Made by a program: the position numbers and the translations under genes. From Dokdonia sp. Dokd-P16 (GTDB lineage: Bacteria > Bacteroidota > Bacteroidia > Flavobacteriales > Flavobacteriaceae), in the NCBI RefSeq assembly GCF_003095655.1, contig NZ_CP029151.1:701501-765500 (forward strand): 64,000 bases of DNA, read 5' to 3'. The number at the start of each line of letters is the position of its first letter. Position 1 is the first letter of the stretch. The notes under the pieces were generated by a model. The model saw only the letters and a list, made by a program, of their open reading frames with translations. It did no database searches and was not told the DNA's origin. Positions 32,573-40,675 of the stretch are shown here, one piece after another.

Positions 32573-33433
32573 TTACATAGAAATTACTAAATCAACAAGA
32601 TCACCTCCCTCTTTCAAAACTTGACTTTCTAATAGATCACTACAATTTATATGATAACCTTGCCCGTTCAGGTCTTTACATTTGTTATTCCAATCATTAA
32701 ACTCTGTCTTATCAGGATATGCAATGATATTATATTCCTTTAGAGGTTGTAGTAAAGATTCCTTAAAATTAGATTTGCTGCCAGTTGCCAGCCATGTATA
32801 CTCAGGAAACATTAAACTCATAACGATTGCTGTCTTTTCTGACTCTGTAATACAAACTGTTGAGAATGTGTTACAGTCAATTATATTATGTAATCCAAAT
32901 AGACATTGATGTAATATAAAGTTATCAAGCTGTAATACTTTGTGCATCCAGCTTATGCGGTTGTACGGTTTCTTGACTCGTTTACCAGTATGCTCAGTAT
33001 ACTGCATTACTTTTCCACCTCTAAGGCGTTTTTCCATATCCATTTGAAAGAATACAGTTGCTCCTTTCCAATATGAACACGTACCTATATGATAGTTTTT
33101 AAAAACTTCTAGTACTTGACCGAAATTAAAATGTTTCAATAGGTAATTAAACAGATTATTAGATGCATAATTATTACAGTATTTAAAGAGAAGATCATCG
33201 TCATGGTATGTTGGCTTCTGAGGTACTATTTTATGTATTACATCATATGACAAAACACTATTTCCATAAGGCTTACTAAAATAGCCGCATTTACTTTCTC
33301 TATCACATCGTCCTAAAGTAGATTTCAGATAGCCACCATCTTGCTTATCGAGATATCTCACAAAACTTTTCTTTGAGCACTTAGGGCAAACATATTTCTT
33401 ACTAGAGCCATCTAATACGTATCTATAATTCAT
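32573..33433 (-). CDS. Primase-like protein with zinc finger and toprim-like domain
   Basis: 286 residues. N-terminal zinc-binding site with four cysteines (Cys16, Cys19 in VCPKCSKKSF; Cys43, Cys49 in RCDRESKCGYF). Toprim-like core at about 192-260: VCITESEKTAIVMSLMF carries the catalytic Glu, and IIAYPDKTEF carries the following Asp; this is the DUF6371 type of phage/plasmid primase. Likely primes replication of the island or a plasmid ancestor. It is downstream of the RecA-fold ATPase and the small gene at 33508, with a complex inverted repeat in between. Confidence 0.78.
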   Translation of the reverse strand: MNYRYVLDGSSKKYVCPKCSKKSFVRYLDKQDGGYLKSTLGRCDRESKCGYFSKPYGNSVLSYDVIHKIVPQKPTYHDDDLLFKYCNNYASNNLFNYLLKHFNFGQVLEVFKNYHIGTCSYWKGATVFFQMDMEKRLRGGKVMQYTEHTGKRVKKPYNRISWMHKVLQLDNFILHQCLFGLHNIIDCNTFSTVCITESEKTAIVMSLMFPEYTWLATGSKSNFKESLLQPLKEYNIIAYPDKTEFNDWNNKCKDLNGQGYHINCSDLLESQVLKEGGDLVDLVISM

Positions 33434-33450
33434 GAGCTGATAGTTTATAC

Positions 33451-33490
33451 TCGTACCAATCGTACTAATAAAATGGTACGATTGGTACGA
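33451..33490. repeat. 15-bp inverted repeat with four TCGTAC units
   Basis: Perfect 15-bp arms TCGTACCAATCGTAC (33451-33465) and its complement (33476-33490) with a 10-bp loop. Each arm itself contains two TCGTAC separated by CAA, so the unit has four hexamers. It lies 17 bp before the primase-like start codon: operator, replication hairpin or transcript-processing site. Confidence 0.85.
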
Positions 33491-33507
33491 ATAGCTTTTT
33501 GTGTAGT

Positions 33508-33705
33508 TTACTTCTTGTTAAAATGATTTTCAATCAAATAAATCTCCATTTCCCTAACAGTAATATCTGGGAAGTGTTTTTTACTTCTTTTAGGCTCTCG
33601 AGCACTAGTTTGAACATTAAATTCATTCTTCATCATGTGGTACAACTTCTCAAACTCTTCCTTAGGAAGTGTTTTAACAAGGTTATATACCACTTGAGCA
33701 TTCAT
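33508..33705 (-). CDS. Small helical island protein
   Basis: 65 residues: MNAQVVYNLVKTLPKEEFEK, a basic linker SAREPKRSKKHFPD, then REMEIYLIENHFNKK. It starts 3 bp after the ATPase stop and looks like the small conserved proteins of flavobacterial mobile elements. No enzymatic motif. Function unknown. Confidence 0.65.
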   Translation of the reverse strand: MNAQVVYNLVKTLPKEEFEKLYHMMKNEFNVQTSAREPKRSKKHFPDITVREMEIYLIENHFNKK

Positions 33706-33708
33706 AGA

Positions 33709-34734
33709 TTAGCAGTTGAGCTTATTTCTTCTTTTTCTTATAGCTCCTTCACTCAATCCTAATTCCTTCCCTATCTCAACATTATTTTTCCCTTGCTGTA
33801 TCAAGTCTACCATCTTTGCATCCCTAGTATCAATAGAAGCAGTTGTCGCAGTCTTTAAATGTTCAAGCTCATTCGTATACTCCAGAAAATTAAATTTTAA
33901 GAAATTGAGCTCTTTGCGTATCTCGCATAGAATCACATTTTCACCATGATAAATATGCTCTGTATTACGTTGTTTTATTTGCTTTATATACCTGTGAGAC
34001 ACTTCTAAAGTACTCGCGCCTATAGCAAAACAACTGTCACAAAAATTCATAAGCATTTTGCTTCCTGCTAGATCATTTTTAGTGAGAGGTACAGAATTAT
34101 CCCTCTTAGGAGTATGTGCAAGCACTAAAATTGAAACAGTGGTAGACTTAGTTATTTTTTTCAGAAGCTTCATTAGGTTAAGTGCATACTTAGCCTTCTC
34201 GCTATCTGAATTTAGATACGTTAGATTATCTATGATTATGACATCAGCACCGTTACCTACAATTGTAGCCTCAAGAGTCCCACAGAGATAATCCTCTATG
34301 GATTTATATTCTTTTGGTAGGTCTAATTCCGGATTTAGCTCTGCTCTATGAAATAAGTTGTCAAATGTGTAATGACTAGAATACTCTACAGAGTATCTAT
34401 TTTCAAATTGTTTATCCGAAAGTTCAAAATCTAGGTATAAGACTTTTTTAGGTTCACACTCTAGTTTGAATCCATCAATAGCAACTCCTCTACTAAGACT
34501 ATCAGCTATTTGTACTGCAAGTATTGACTTTCCCTGATTTGTATCTGCAAACAATATGGCTAGCTCATTCTCATACCACAATTCACTAAACAACATGTTT
34601 GGAATAGGCCTAGATTTGGCATCATCAATCCACTTATTTACAGGCTTAATAATTAAACAATTGTTTGTAGTTCTTTCATCTTCTAGATCTTCTTTCCTTC
34701 GCTGGAGATCATCAGCAATGATGGATCTATTCAT
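33709..34734 (-). CDS. RecA-fold (RepA-like) ATPase with C-terminal helix-turn-helix
   Basis: 341 residues from ATG 34734, which overlaps the preceding stop by 8 bp. Walker A LFADTNQGKSILAVQ (about 61-75), Walker B DVIIIDNLTYL (about 165-175) and VLVLAHTPKRD, a RepA/DnaB-type hexameric helicase-like arrangement. C-terminal DLIQQGKNNVEIGKELGLSE with GAIRKRRNKL is a helix-turn-helix. Probably the replication or DNA-loading ATPase of the element. Confidence 0.8.
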   Translation of the reverse strand: MNRSIIADDLQRRKEDLEDERTTNNCLIIKPVNKWIDDAKSRPIPNMLFSELWYENELAILFADTNQGKSILAVQIADSLSRGVAIDGFKLECEPKKVLYLDFELSDKQFENRYSVEYSSHYTFDNLFHRAELNPELDLPKEYKSIEDYLCGTLEATIVGNGADVIIIDNLTYLNSDSEKAKYALNLMKLLKKITKSTTVSILVLAHTPKRDNSVPLTKNDLAGSKMLMNFCDSCFAIGASTLEVSHRYIKQIKQRNTEHIYHGENVILCEIRKELNFLKFNFLEYTNELEHLKTATTASIDTRDAKMVDLIQQGKNNVEIGKELGLSEGAIRKRRNKLNC

Positions 34735-34900
34735 CACCCTGATAGTAATAGAAAGGTAGCTCACAATCTTCTAGGGCATCTACAAGAAAATCTCTTATAA
34801 ATTCTGAGACAGTGACCTCATAGTGCGCTGCGAGTTTCTCTAAATAAGTTTTATATTCAGCATCAACTCTGAATATTACTGTTGCTTTCTTTTTGTCCAT
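34727..34900 (-). CDS. Ribbon-helix-helix-like small protein
   Basis: 57 residues: MDKKKATVIFRVDAEYKTYL then EKLAAHYEVTVSEFIRDFLV and an acidic tail. A short beta strand followed by two helices is the ribbon-helix-helix pattern of repressors and plasmid copy-control or partition proteins. It heads the operon of ATPase, small protein and primase-like protein and is downstream of phased repeats (34931-35059), a likely binding region. Confidence 0.7.
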   Translation of the reverse strand: MDKKKATVIFRVDAEYKTYLEKLAAHYEVTVSEFIRDFLVDALEDCELPFYYYQGDE

Positions 34901-34930
34901 AATGTTTAGTTCTAATTAAAAAATAGTTAG

Positions 34931-35059
34931 AGTAAACACCGAGAAAAGAATAATAGATTCCTACACCTGATCAGTAGTGTTTACTGGGCGCAAGATTGTG
35001 AAAGCCAAAGAGTTGAACTAGGGTATATTTAAGGGTAGAAAAGGGGTAGACATGGGGTA
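34931..35059. promoter_or_regulatory. Phased repeats and inverted repeat upstream of the replication-like module
   Basis: Inverted repeat AGTAAACAC (34931-34939) and GTGTTTACT (34977-34985). Then four GGGTA motifs at 35021, 35033, 35044 and 35055, spaced 12, 11 and 11 bp, i.e. on one face of the helix. Such iterons upstream of a RepA-like operon suggest an origin or an operator for the ribbon-helix-helix protein. Confidence 0.5.
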
Positions 35060-35079
35060 ATTTGTTGAAATTTAAAATT

Positions 35080-36045
35080 CTAGTGATCTTCAAAGAATTT
35101 ATCCCACTCATTTCTGAAAAGATTTTTCTTTTCATCGTGAGCATCACTTTTATCTCGGTGTTTCAATTTGTTAAAATTAGAAGGGAAATTTTCTACTATC
35201 AAATCTGAAAATTCTCTCATAGACAAGTAAATTGTTTTCACCTCATGTTTTAAAAAATCAAAAAGCGCTATCCCATACGCTTGTGATCTATAATCTTCTA
35301 TAGATAAAATATAGTCTATAAAGAGAATGGTATCGAAAGAATCTATTTTAGTTCTATTCTTCTTATAGATCTTATCTAAGATAAGATTGCGATCATTACT
35401 TTTCTGATTCTCAAAACCGAATAAATCATTTAAGTATTGTAGTATTAAATATTCATTTTCAAACTTGAGTATTTGTTTTAAGTTCTTGGAGCTGTTCAAT
35501 AGATTCCCATTAAAAAAATCTCTCTCTCCAAACAAATATTTACGAATGATATCTGACTCATTTACTAAATCCTCGCCAAGAAACCCGCGCTCAATAAATA
35601 AATTGCTCATTCTAGGTGCACTTGGGTCTGTACCTGGCAGACCACTATAGTTATACTCTTTACTTATATCAATCCAATTATCGTAGTACTTATTAAAATA
35701 ACTTAATCCTTTTTTTTTCTTATATGTGAGTTTCCGACCAAAACATTTCCTCTTGAATTTCATCTTGAACAGTTCTAAATCACCTCCCACATATCCTTTA
35801 TAATTTTCCAAAAGATAATCTCTTAATTCAAGTCCTAAACTAGTCGCAATTTTTTTTCCATAACTGTTTTGATTCAATTCAGGCTTAAGAGATAAATTTC
35901 CACCCATGGACATATTACCCAAAGAAAAATTTCCTAATGAAATAGTATTTTGAATTAATTTTTTTTCTTTCAAAAACTTAATGTAGCACTCCTCCGTTTT
36001 AATGGCTTCTGTATCACTGATTAAACCAAAATTTTTAAATTGCAT
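35080..36045 (-). CDS. Hypothetical island protein next to the integrase
   Basis: 321 residues, soluble, rich in Lys, Asn and aromatic residues. The N-terminal third has a short Ser/Leu/Gly repeat (ISLGNFSLGNMSMGGNLSL). No domain recognised. Its ATG overlaps the integrase stop (TAATG), so it is translated from the integrase transcript; it might assist excision or serve another island function. IS insertion upstream in the integrase gene is likely polar on it. Confidence 0.65.
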   Translation of the reverse strand: MQFKNFGLISDTEAIKTEECYIKFLKEKKLIQNTISLGNFSLGNMSMGGNLSLKPELNQNSYGKKIATSLGLELRDYLLENYKGYVGGDLELFKMKFKRKCFGRKLTYKKKKGLSYFNKYYDNWIDISKEYNYSGLPGTDPSAPRMSNLFIERGFLGEDLVNESDIIRKYLFGERDFFNGNLLNSSKNLKQILKFENEYLILQYLNDLFGFENQKSNDRNLILDKIYKKNRTKIDSFDTILFIDYILSIEDYRSQAYGIALFDFLKHEVKTIYLSMREFSDLIVENFPSNFNKLKHRDKSDAHDEKKNLFRNEWDKFFEDH

Positions 36046-37342
36046 TATTTCAACATGTTAGAGTAATCCTGAGGTAGCACTGCGTCAATATCTCTTAAAT
36101 ATTGCTCTAGTGCTTTCATTGTAGAATGACCCGTGATTAGCATTAATTTACTTTTTACTTCATTTGGAGTTAGTTTTATGGCAAGTTTTTTATAAAGCTT
36201 AGTTATAAATGTGTGCCTAAAACTATACAAACCGTAGTCTGTACCTAAAGAAAAATGATCTTTAACTGTTTTAAAACGTTTTGAAAAGTGACCACTCCTA
36301 TTGCCTTCTTTTGCCTCCCAGAGACCACCTATTCTGTCTGGCGTAAATAAAAGAGCATTACTATCAAGTTTCTCCAATCCAGAAAGCTTATCTAATAAGA
36401 TATCTGGGATAATTTTAGTTTTGACAGGTTGATTCTTAGCTCTCACATAGAGTTTTTTATCTTTTAAGTCTAAATCACCTATTCTTAATCTACATACTTC
36501 AATAGGCCTTAAGAAATTATAAGAAATGAATTGAACAAAGAGTAACAAAATGGGATCATTAACTTTCATATAATGAAAGACATCTTCTACCTGTTTAGGA
36601 GTGTACGTCTTGTTTCTCTCAGGCACAGATTTAAGTACATTAATCTTTTTGACAAAATTTTCTTGTACTACATCATTATCCTCCAAAACTTGAAATAATG
36701 AGGAAATAGCAGTCCTTGTATTGTTTCGATTGCGTGCGCTGGTTAGTTGTAACACACTGTTCAAATATTGTATTACAGACTTCTTCTGTATAGTTGTGAT
36801 GCAGTTTTCTTCCGTATAGCTATTATCGCTTAACCATACTTCAAACCTTTTGATCCTACTTTTAAATTTCGGAAAAGAATTTTCATTAAGAATACGCTGC
36901 TTAGTCTCTAGACCTAATTGAAAAGCGTCTTTAATAGACATCTGGATAGCATTATCAACTTGTAATACAGGATTAGATTGTTGTATTACACTAGTAACTG
37001 TAGCATTTATAGCTTGACCAATTTTTTCTTTCTCTTGTGATTGAAGGTATTCCTTTACGGATTTGTTGTCTACAAATGGATTATATCCTGCTTCGAGAAG
37101 ATTCTCTATTGCTGATTTTACAATCTTTAGCATTTTCCACCTCCTAGCCTTGTCATGATAAGTGTTCACACTTGCCTTTAGATTAGTCTGTCTTTCGAGT
37201 TTTCCTGTTTGAGGATTTCTATAGGAGTAGTATACGTACCAATTTTTAGATAAAGCAACTTCTTTCTGCTCCTTTGAGGGATCATTCTCAAAAGTTGTGT
37301 GTGAATTGGATAATTTTTAGATTTTTGTAATAAAGCCTAGCC

Positions 37343-37696
37343 TTGGACAACTATCTAGAATTACTAAAACTCATTCTCCCAGAATTTCTCATTAACCACT
37401 TCGATCTGGTCAGAAACACCAAGAATGGTGAAGTAATGCATCTTTATTTTGAGGAGCGTAACGAGACTCCAAAAGAAGAATATATCCGCATACTTATTGC
37501 ACACGGTTTTCACAAAGAGGTCACGATTCAAGATTTTCCTCTACGTGGCAATACTGTTTATCTCCACGTAAAGCGACGCAGGTGGATTGACAAGCAAACC
37601 AAAGAGATAGTTCAAAGAGACTGGAACCTAGTAGCACAGGGAACACGGATGACCGCCGAGTTTGCTGATTTTTTAAAAGAAATTAGTCAATACTAG
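37343..37696 (+). CDS. Transposase N-terminal ORF (ISAon1-type)
   Basis: 117 residues from a TTG start. Contains MHLYFEERNETPKEEYIRIL and YLHVKRRRWIDKQTKEIVQ, the N-terminal region seen before ISAon1-type transposases. It ends TAC-TAG just where the catalytic frame opens one base out of register, so the two are probably joined by +1 slippage or translated separately. Confidence 0.85.
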   Translation: MDNYLELLKLILPEFLINHFDLVRNTKNGEVMHLYFEERNETPKEEYIRILIAHGFHKEVTIQDFPLRGNTVYLHVKRRRWIDKQTKEIVQRDWNLVAQGTRMTAEFADFLKEISQY

Positions 37697-38669
37697 AGCC
37701 TCGGACTGTCATACTATCGGGCGTTTTTATGGCGTTAATGGAAAGAAGCTACAGCGCCAGTACAAAGATTATCTAAGTGACTTTAAAAACTGGGATCAAA
37801 AGAAGCACGCAAAACAGTACCTGATTTTTCCAGAGAATATAGGACCTTACTTATCTATAGACGAGACCGCATTATCCAAAGGAGAACTCTATACGATTAT
37901 TACCAATAAAAAAGCCAAAGGAAAGAAAGGCAGTATTGTTGCCATCTTCAAGGGAACAAAAGCAGAACCAATCATAGCACAACTGCTGAAAATATCTGCT
38001 AAGAAAAGAGCCAAGGTAATAGAGATAACCCTTGATATGGCTAACACTATGAAAACTATTTGTAAAAAATGTTTCCCGAAAGCTATACAGGTTACAGACC
38101 GATTCCATGTACAAAAACTAGCACTAGAGGCGCTACAAGACATTCGTGTCAAACATAGATGGGAAGCAATAGACCTAGAGAATGAAAACATAAAACTAGC
38201 ACGAGTCAACAACACACCCCATCAACCTGAAATCTTTGAAAATGGTGATACCAGAAAGCAGCTTTTAGCAAGAAGTAGATATCTACTTTATAAAGCACCC
38301 AGCAAATGGACAAAAAATCAACACCACAGAAGTAAAGTTCTCTTCAAGGAATATCCAGATATAAAAACTGCATTTAATCTAGTACAAGGTCTAATAAATA
38401 TCTTTAATACAGGAAGATCAATAGAAACAGCATATACCAAATTAGCACACTGGTACAGTGACGTCGAAAAAACAGGTTACAAAGCATTTAATTCAATCGT
38501 AAACACGATAAGCCTTAACTATAGATCAATATTAAACTACTTTATAAATAGAAGCACAAACGCGTCAGCAGAATCATTCAATGCGAAAATCAAGGCGTTT
38601 AGAGCTCAATTTAGAGGTGTGAAAAATGTAGAATTCTTTCTTTATAGATTAACAACAATATTTGCATAA
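37677..38669 (+). CDS. Transposase catalytic ORF (ISL3/ISAon1-type)
   Basis: About 330 residues; the frame is open from 37677 but has no ATG before 38037, which would miss the first catalytic Asp. DDE residues: Asp in YLSIDETALSKGE, Asp in ITLDMANTMK with VTDRFHVQKLALEAL, and a C-terminal NASAESFNAKIKAFRAQFRG carrying the Glu. It therefore depends on frameshifting from the preceding frame, or on a non-standard start. No stop codons interrupt it, so the IS may still be active. Confidence 0.85.
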   Translation, partial: KKLVNTRASDCHTIGRFYGVNGKKLQRQYKDYLSDFKNWDQKKHAKQYLIFPENIGPYLSIDETALSKGELYTIITNKKAKGKKGSIVAIFKGTKAEPIIAQLLKISAKKRAKVIEITLDMANTMKTICKKCFPKAIQVTDRFHVQKLALEALQDIRVKHRWEAIDLENENIKLARVNNTPHQPEIFENGDTRKQLLARSRYLLYKAPSKWTKNQHHRSKVLFKEYPDIKTAFNLVQGLINIFNTGRSIETAYTKLAHWYSDVEKTGYKAFNSIVNTISLNYRSILNYFINRSTNASAESFNAKIKAFRAQFRGVKNVEFFLYRLTTIFA

Positions 38670-38772
38670 ACACAACAATTGGTCTTGATCCCCTTTGAGA
38701 GCTTTGACCAATTAAAAATATCCACTCCTCCAGTATAAAATTTAGGCTCAGAATAATTAAGTTTCATGGTCG

Positions 38773-38799
38773 AATCGTGTACGTTAGCGTGTACTTTGA
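38773..38799 (+). repeat. Putative integrase arm site, right
   Basis: 27 bp matching 17373-17399 in the same orientation at 23 positions; CGTGTAC/GTGTACT blocks are conserved. Lies between the integrase start and the right attachment repeat. Confidence 0.55.
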
Positions 38800-38830
38800 G
38801 TAAATGTAAAAAAAGTGAAGGCATAAAAAA

Positions 38831-38855
38831 AACGGATAGTGAAACACTATCCGTT
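38831..38855 (-). terminator. Island-borne terminator for the tRNA
   Basis: Perfect 11-bp stem (38831-38841 with 38845-38855, loop AAA), followed on the minus strand by a run of T. It replaces the terminator displaced to 17247-17276 by integration. Confidence 0.88.
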
Positions 38856-38873
38856 GATTTTGTTGGCGTTAGC

Positions 38874-38920
38874 CTTAGTAGCGGGAACTGGACTCGAACC
38901 AGTGACCTTCGGGTTATGAG
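38874..38920. repeat. Right attachment repeat (attR side)
   Basis: 47 bp identical to 17278-17324; supplies the 3' part of the tRNA from the anticodon loop onward, so the island rebuilds the essential initiator tRNA at its right end. Confidence 0.95.
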
Positions 38921-38951
38921 CCCGACGAGCTGCCTACTGCTCTATCCCGCG
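38879..38951 (-). tRNA. Initiator tRNA-fMet (CAT)
   Basis: 73 nt folding into a complete cloverleaf: 7-bp acceptor with an unpaired first position (C1 opposite T72), D stem GAGC/GCTC with A11-T24, anticodon stem with three G-C pairs next to the loop CTCATAA, and T arm ACTGG-TTCGAGT-CCAGT. The C1 mismatch, A11-T24 and GGG/CCC are initiator hallmarks. CCA is not encoded. The 3' 42 nt come from the island repeat. Confidence 0.97.
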
Positions 38952-39010
38952 ATATATGTTCCAGTAACACGTTTCTTGATTAGGCCATCAGTACTGCGTT
39001 AATTGGAGTG

Positions 39011-39018
39011 CAAATATA
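39011..39018 (-). promoter_or_regulatory. -7 box upstream of tRNA-fMet
   Basis: TATATTTG on the minus strand, a perfect TAnnTTTG, 59 bp before the tRNA 5' end. It is on the chromosomal side of the insertion, so the promoter was not displaced. Confidence 0.5.
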
Positions 39019-39114
39019 CAACAAACTTTTCCTTATTACCAAATCACAAAGGGCATATTTAACAAGAAATCACAAACTTTTTTCTCAGCCATTACTGCAT
39101 ACTATATTTAACCT

Positions 39115-40671
39115 ATGAATAAAAAAACAAGAACAATTCTCATCTCGCTAGTAATCTTAACACTAGCGCTACTTACAGCTCAAATTCTTATAAATCGAGT
39201 TGTAAAAAATAAAGCAGAATTCTTTTTAAAAAATAGGCTGCCAGAACATTTTACTGTCTCATATAGCGATATAAATCTAAAAAGCTTCTCTGGAACCATC
39301 ACTATTGTAGATCCAGAAGTGCATATTCAGAACAAAACGGATACTATAACGCACACAATTGTTAAGGCAACCTCATTTACAATTGAAGATGTAAGCTATT
39401 GGAGTTATCTAGTGAATAAAGAAATCAATATAGAAGATATTAAACTTGATGGCGCAGCAATTACTTACAGCAAGCATAAATTCAAGAAATCAACAGATAC
39501 GGTAAGAAAACCTCTTGCCAAAGTTTTTAAACCTATCCTGGTTGAAGGGTTAAGTATAGAGAATGCCTCATTGACAATTTATGATGGAACAAAAGATTCA
39601 ATATCCGTTAGCGTAGGAGATATCGCTTTAGAAATAGACGACATCTATATAGATAGTAAAACTCTTTCAAGAAAGTTACCTCTAGATTACTCGGACTACA
39701 ATGCTAATGGTTCTGACATATCTCTAAAAGTAGGCAAATACGAACGACTCACTCTTGAAGATTTTACCATAACTAATAGAAAAGGACGTTTCAACAATGT
39801 CACACTGAAAACAAAATATAGTAAGGCTGACCTCTCAAATATAACTCCAATAGAAAAAGATCATTTCAATCTCGCAATAGCAGCGATTGAAATAGATAAT
39901 CCCACTTTTGGATTTGAAAATAGTGAGTTATTTGCAGGAGCTAACTCAATTACCATTAGCAAGCCTACTTTAGAGGTTTATAGAGACAAGCTAGTTACTG
40001 ATGATAATAGTTACAAGCCTCTTTATAGTAAAATGCTCAGGGACGCTCCTATTAACCTCCTAGTAGATGATGTTACTATTAAAAATGGTAGTATTGTTTA
40101 TCAAGAAAAATTAAAGGATGATAATCAAGGAGGACGCATTGAATTTTCTGCTCTTAATGCATCTATAAACAAACTAGGAAACACATATCCCGCTGGAGAT
40201 CAAACATCCTTAAACATCACCGCTACTTTTATGGATAACACTCCTATTGAAGTAGATTGGTCTTTTGATGTAAATGATAAAAATGATCTGTTTCTATTTA
40301 AAGGAAGTATAGGCAAATTACCAGGAGAACAGATGAATCAATTTACCGCTCCCAATCTAAATATTAAACTCACAGGTGAAACTTACCAAACCTACTTTAC
40401 CATAGACGGTAATGCTAGCAAATCTAGCATTGATATGCGTATGAAATATGACGATTTTGAGATTGAAATAATGCGCAAAAGAGGAAAAGGCATTAACAAG
40501 TTACTATCTAAGGTTGTAAACCTGTTTATTAAAGAAGATAGTGATGACAAACCTACAGATTTTAGAGAAGGCTCTGGTGAGACAGAAAGAGACACAACGA
40601 AGTCATTCTTCAATTATCTCTGGCTTAACCTTAAGTCTGGATTAATAGCAACACTAGCAGGAAAAGGATAA
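39115..40671 (+). CDS. AsmA/DUF748-like envelope protein
   Basis: 518 residues. One N-terminal membrane anchor (TILISLVILTLALLTAQILI), then long repeats of beta strands in the style of AsmA/DUF748 proteins: SYSDINLKSFSGTITIVDPE, FTIEDVSYWSYLVNKEINIE and IEDIKLDGAAITYSKHKF. These proteins lie in the periplasm and are linked to outer-membrane lipid homeostasis. The -7-like box TATATTTA (39103-39110) is only 4 bp from the ATG, so the mRNA may be leaderless. Confidence 0.8.
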   Translation: MNKKTRTILISLVILTLALLTAQILINRVVKNKAEFFLKNRLPEHFTVSYSDINLKSFSGTITIVDPEVHIQNKTDTITHTIVKATSFTIEDVSYWSYLVNKEINIEDIKLDGAAITYSKHKFKKSTDTVRKPLAKVFKPILVEGLSIENASLTIYDGTKDSISVSVGDIALEIDDIYIDSKTLSRKLPLDYSDYNANGSDISLKVGKYERLTLEDFTITNRKGRFNNVTLKTKYSKADLSNITPIEKDHFNLAIAAIEIDNPTFGFENSELFAGANSITISKPTLEVYRDKLVTDDNSYKPLYSKMLRDAPINLLVDDVTIKNGSIVYQEKLKDDNQGGRIEFSALNASINKLGNTYPAGDQTSLNITATFMDNTPIEVDWSFDVNDKNDLFLFKGSIGKLPGEQMNQFTAPNLNIKLTGETYQTYFTIDGNASKSSIDMRMKYDDFEIEIMRKRGKGINKLLSKVVNLFIKEDSDDKPTDFREGSGETERDTTKSFFNYLWLNLKSGLIATLAGKG

Positions 40672-40675
40672 ATTC

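Larger units (their letters stand above)
37279..38691 (+). mobile_element. ISL3-type (ISAon1-like) insertion sequence
   Basis: 1413 bp. Terminal inverted repeats of 22 bp (left begins GGATCATTCTC; right, reversed, GGATCAAGACC) match at 16 positions. Both sides carry the 8-bp direct repeat CCTTTGAG (37271-37278 and 38692-38699), the duplication length usual for ISL3. Two transposase frames lie inside. The target is codon 25 or so of the integrase gene. Confidence 0.93.
36045..38767 (-). pseudogene. Tyrosine-recombinase integrase, interrupted by an IS
   Basis: Two pieces flank the IS: 38767-38692 (start MKLNYSEPKFYTGGVDIFNW) and 37270-36045. Removing the IS and one 8-bp repeat joins them into 1302 nt, 433 residues plus stop, in frame with no loss. 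The carboxy part has the catalytic set: Arg in NFLRPIEVCRLRIGDLD, His-x-x-Arg in YGLYSFRHTFITKLY, His in LMLITGHSTMKALEQ and Tyr in EQYLRDID. The N-terminal arm-binding part is the piece cut off. A shorter 374-residue product from GTG 37169 remains readable but lacks the arm-binding start. The gene abuts the tRNA attachment site, as expected for the island's integrase. Confidence 0.93.
17278..38920. mobile_element. Genomic island integrated in the initiator tRNA gene
   Basis: Bounded by 47-bp direct repeats (17278-17324 and 38874-38920). The right copy completes a functional tRNA-fMet; the left copy is a fragment. Inside are a tyrosine integrase next to the right end (interrupted by an IS), imperfect repeats near both ends that look like integrase arm sites, an expanded type I R-M operon, and a small replication-like module. 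I see no relaxase or conjugation gene, so it is an integrative, perhaps formerly mobilisable, defence island. Three copies of the chromosome's 14-bp palindrome occur in its genes, so it comes from the same or a similar lineage. Confidence 0.93.

Noticed and set aside
38037-38669. Short transposase start at ATG 38037
   Set aside because: Would lack the first catalytic Asp; the frame is open and conserved-looking back to 37677.
38642-38824. 60-residue minus-strand frame at the right IS end
   Set aside because: It is a chimera: its middle is the true integrase N-terminus (start 38767) and its end is IS sequence.
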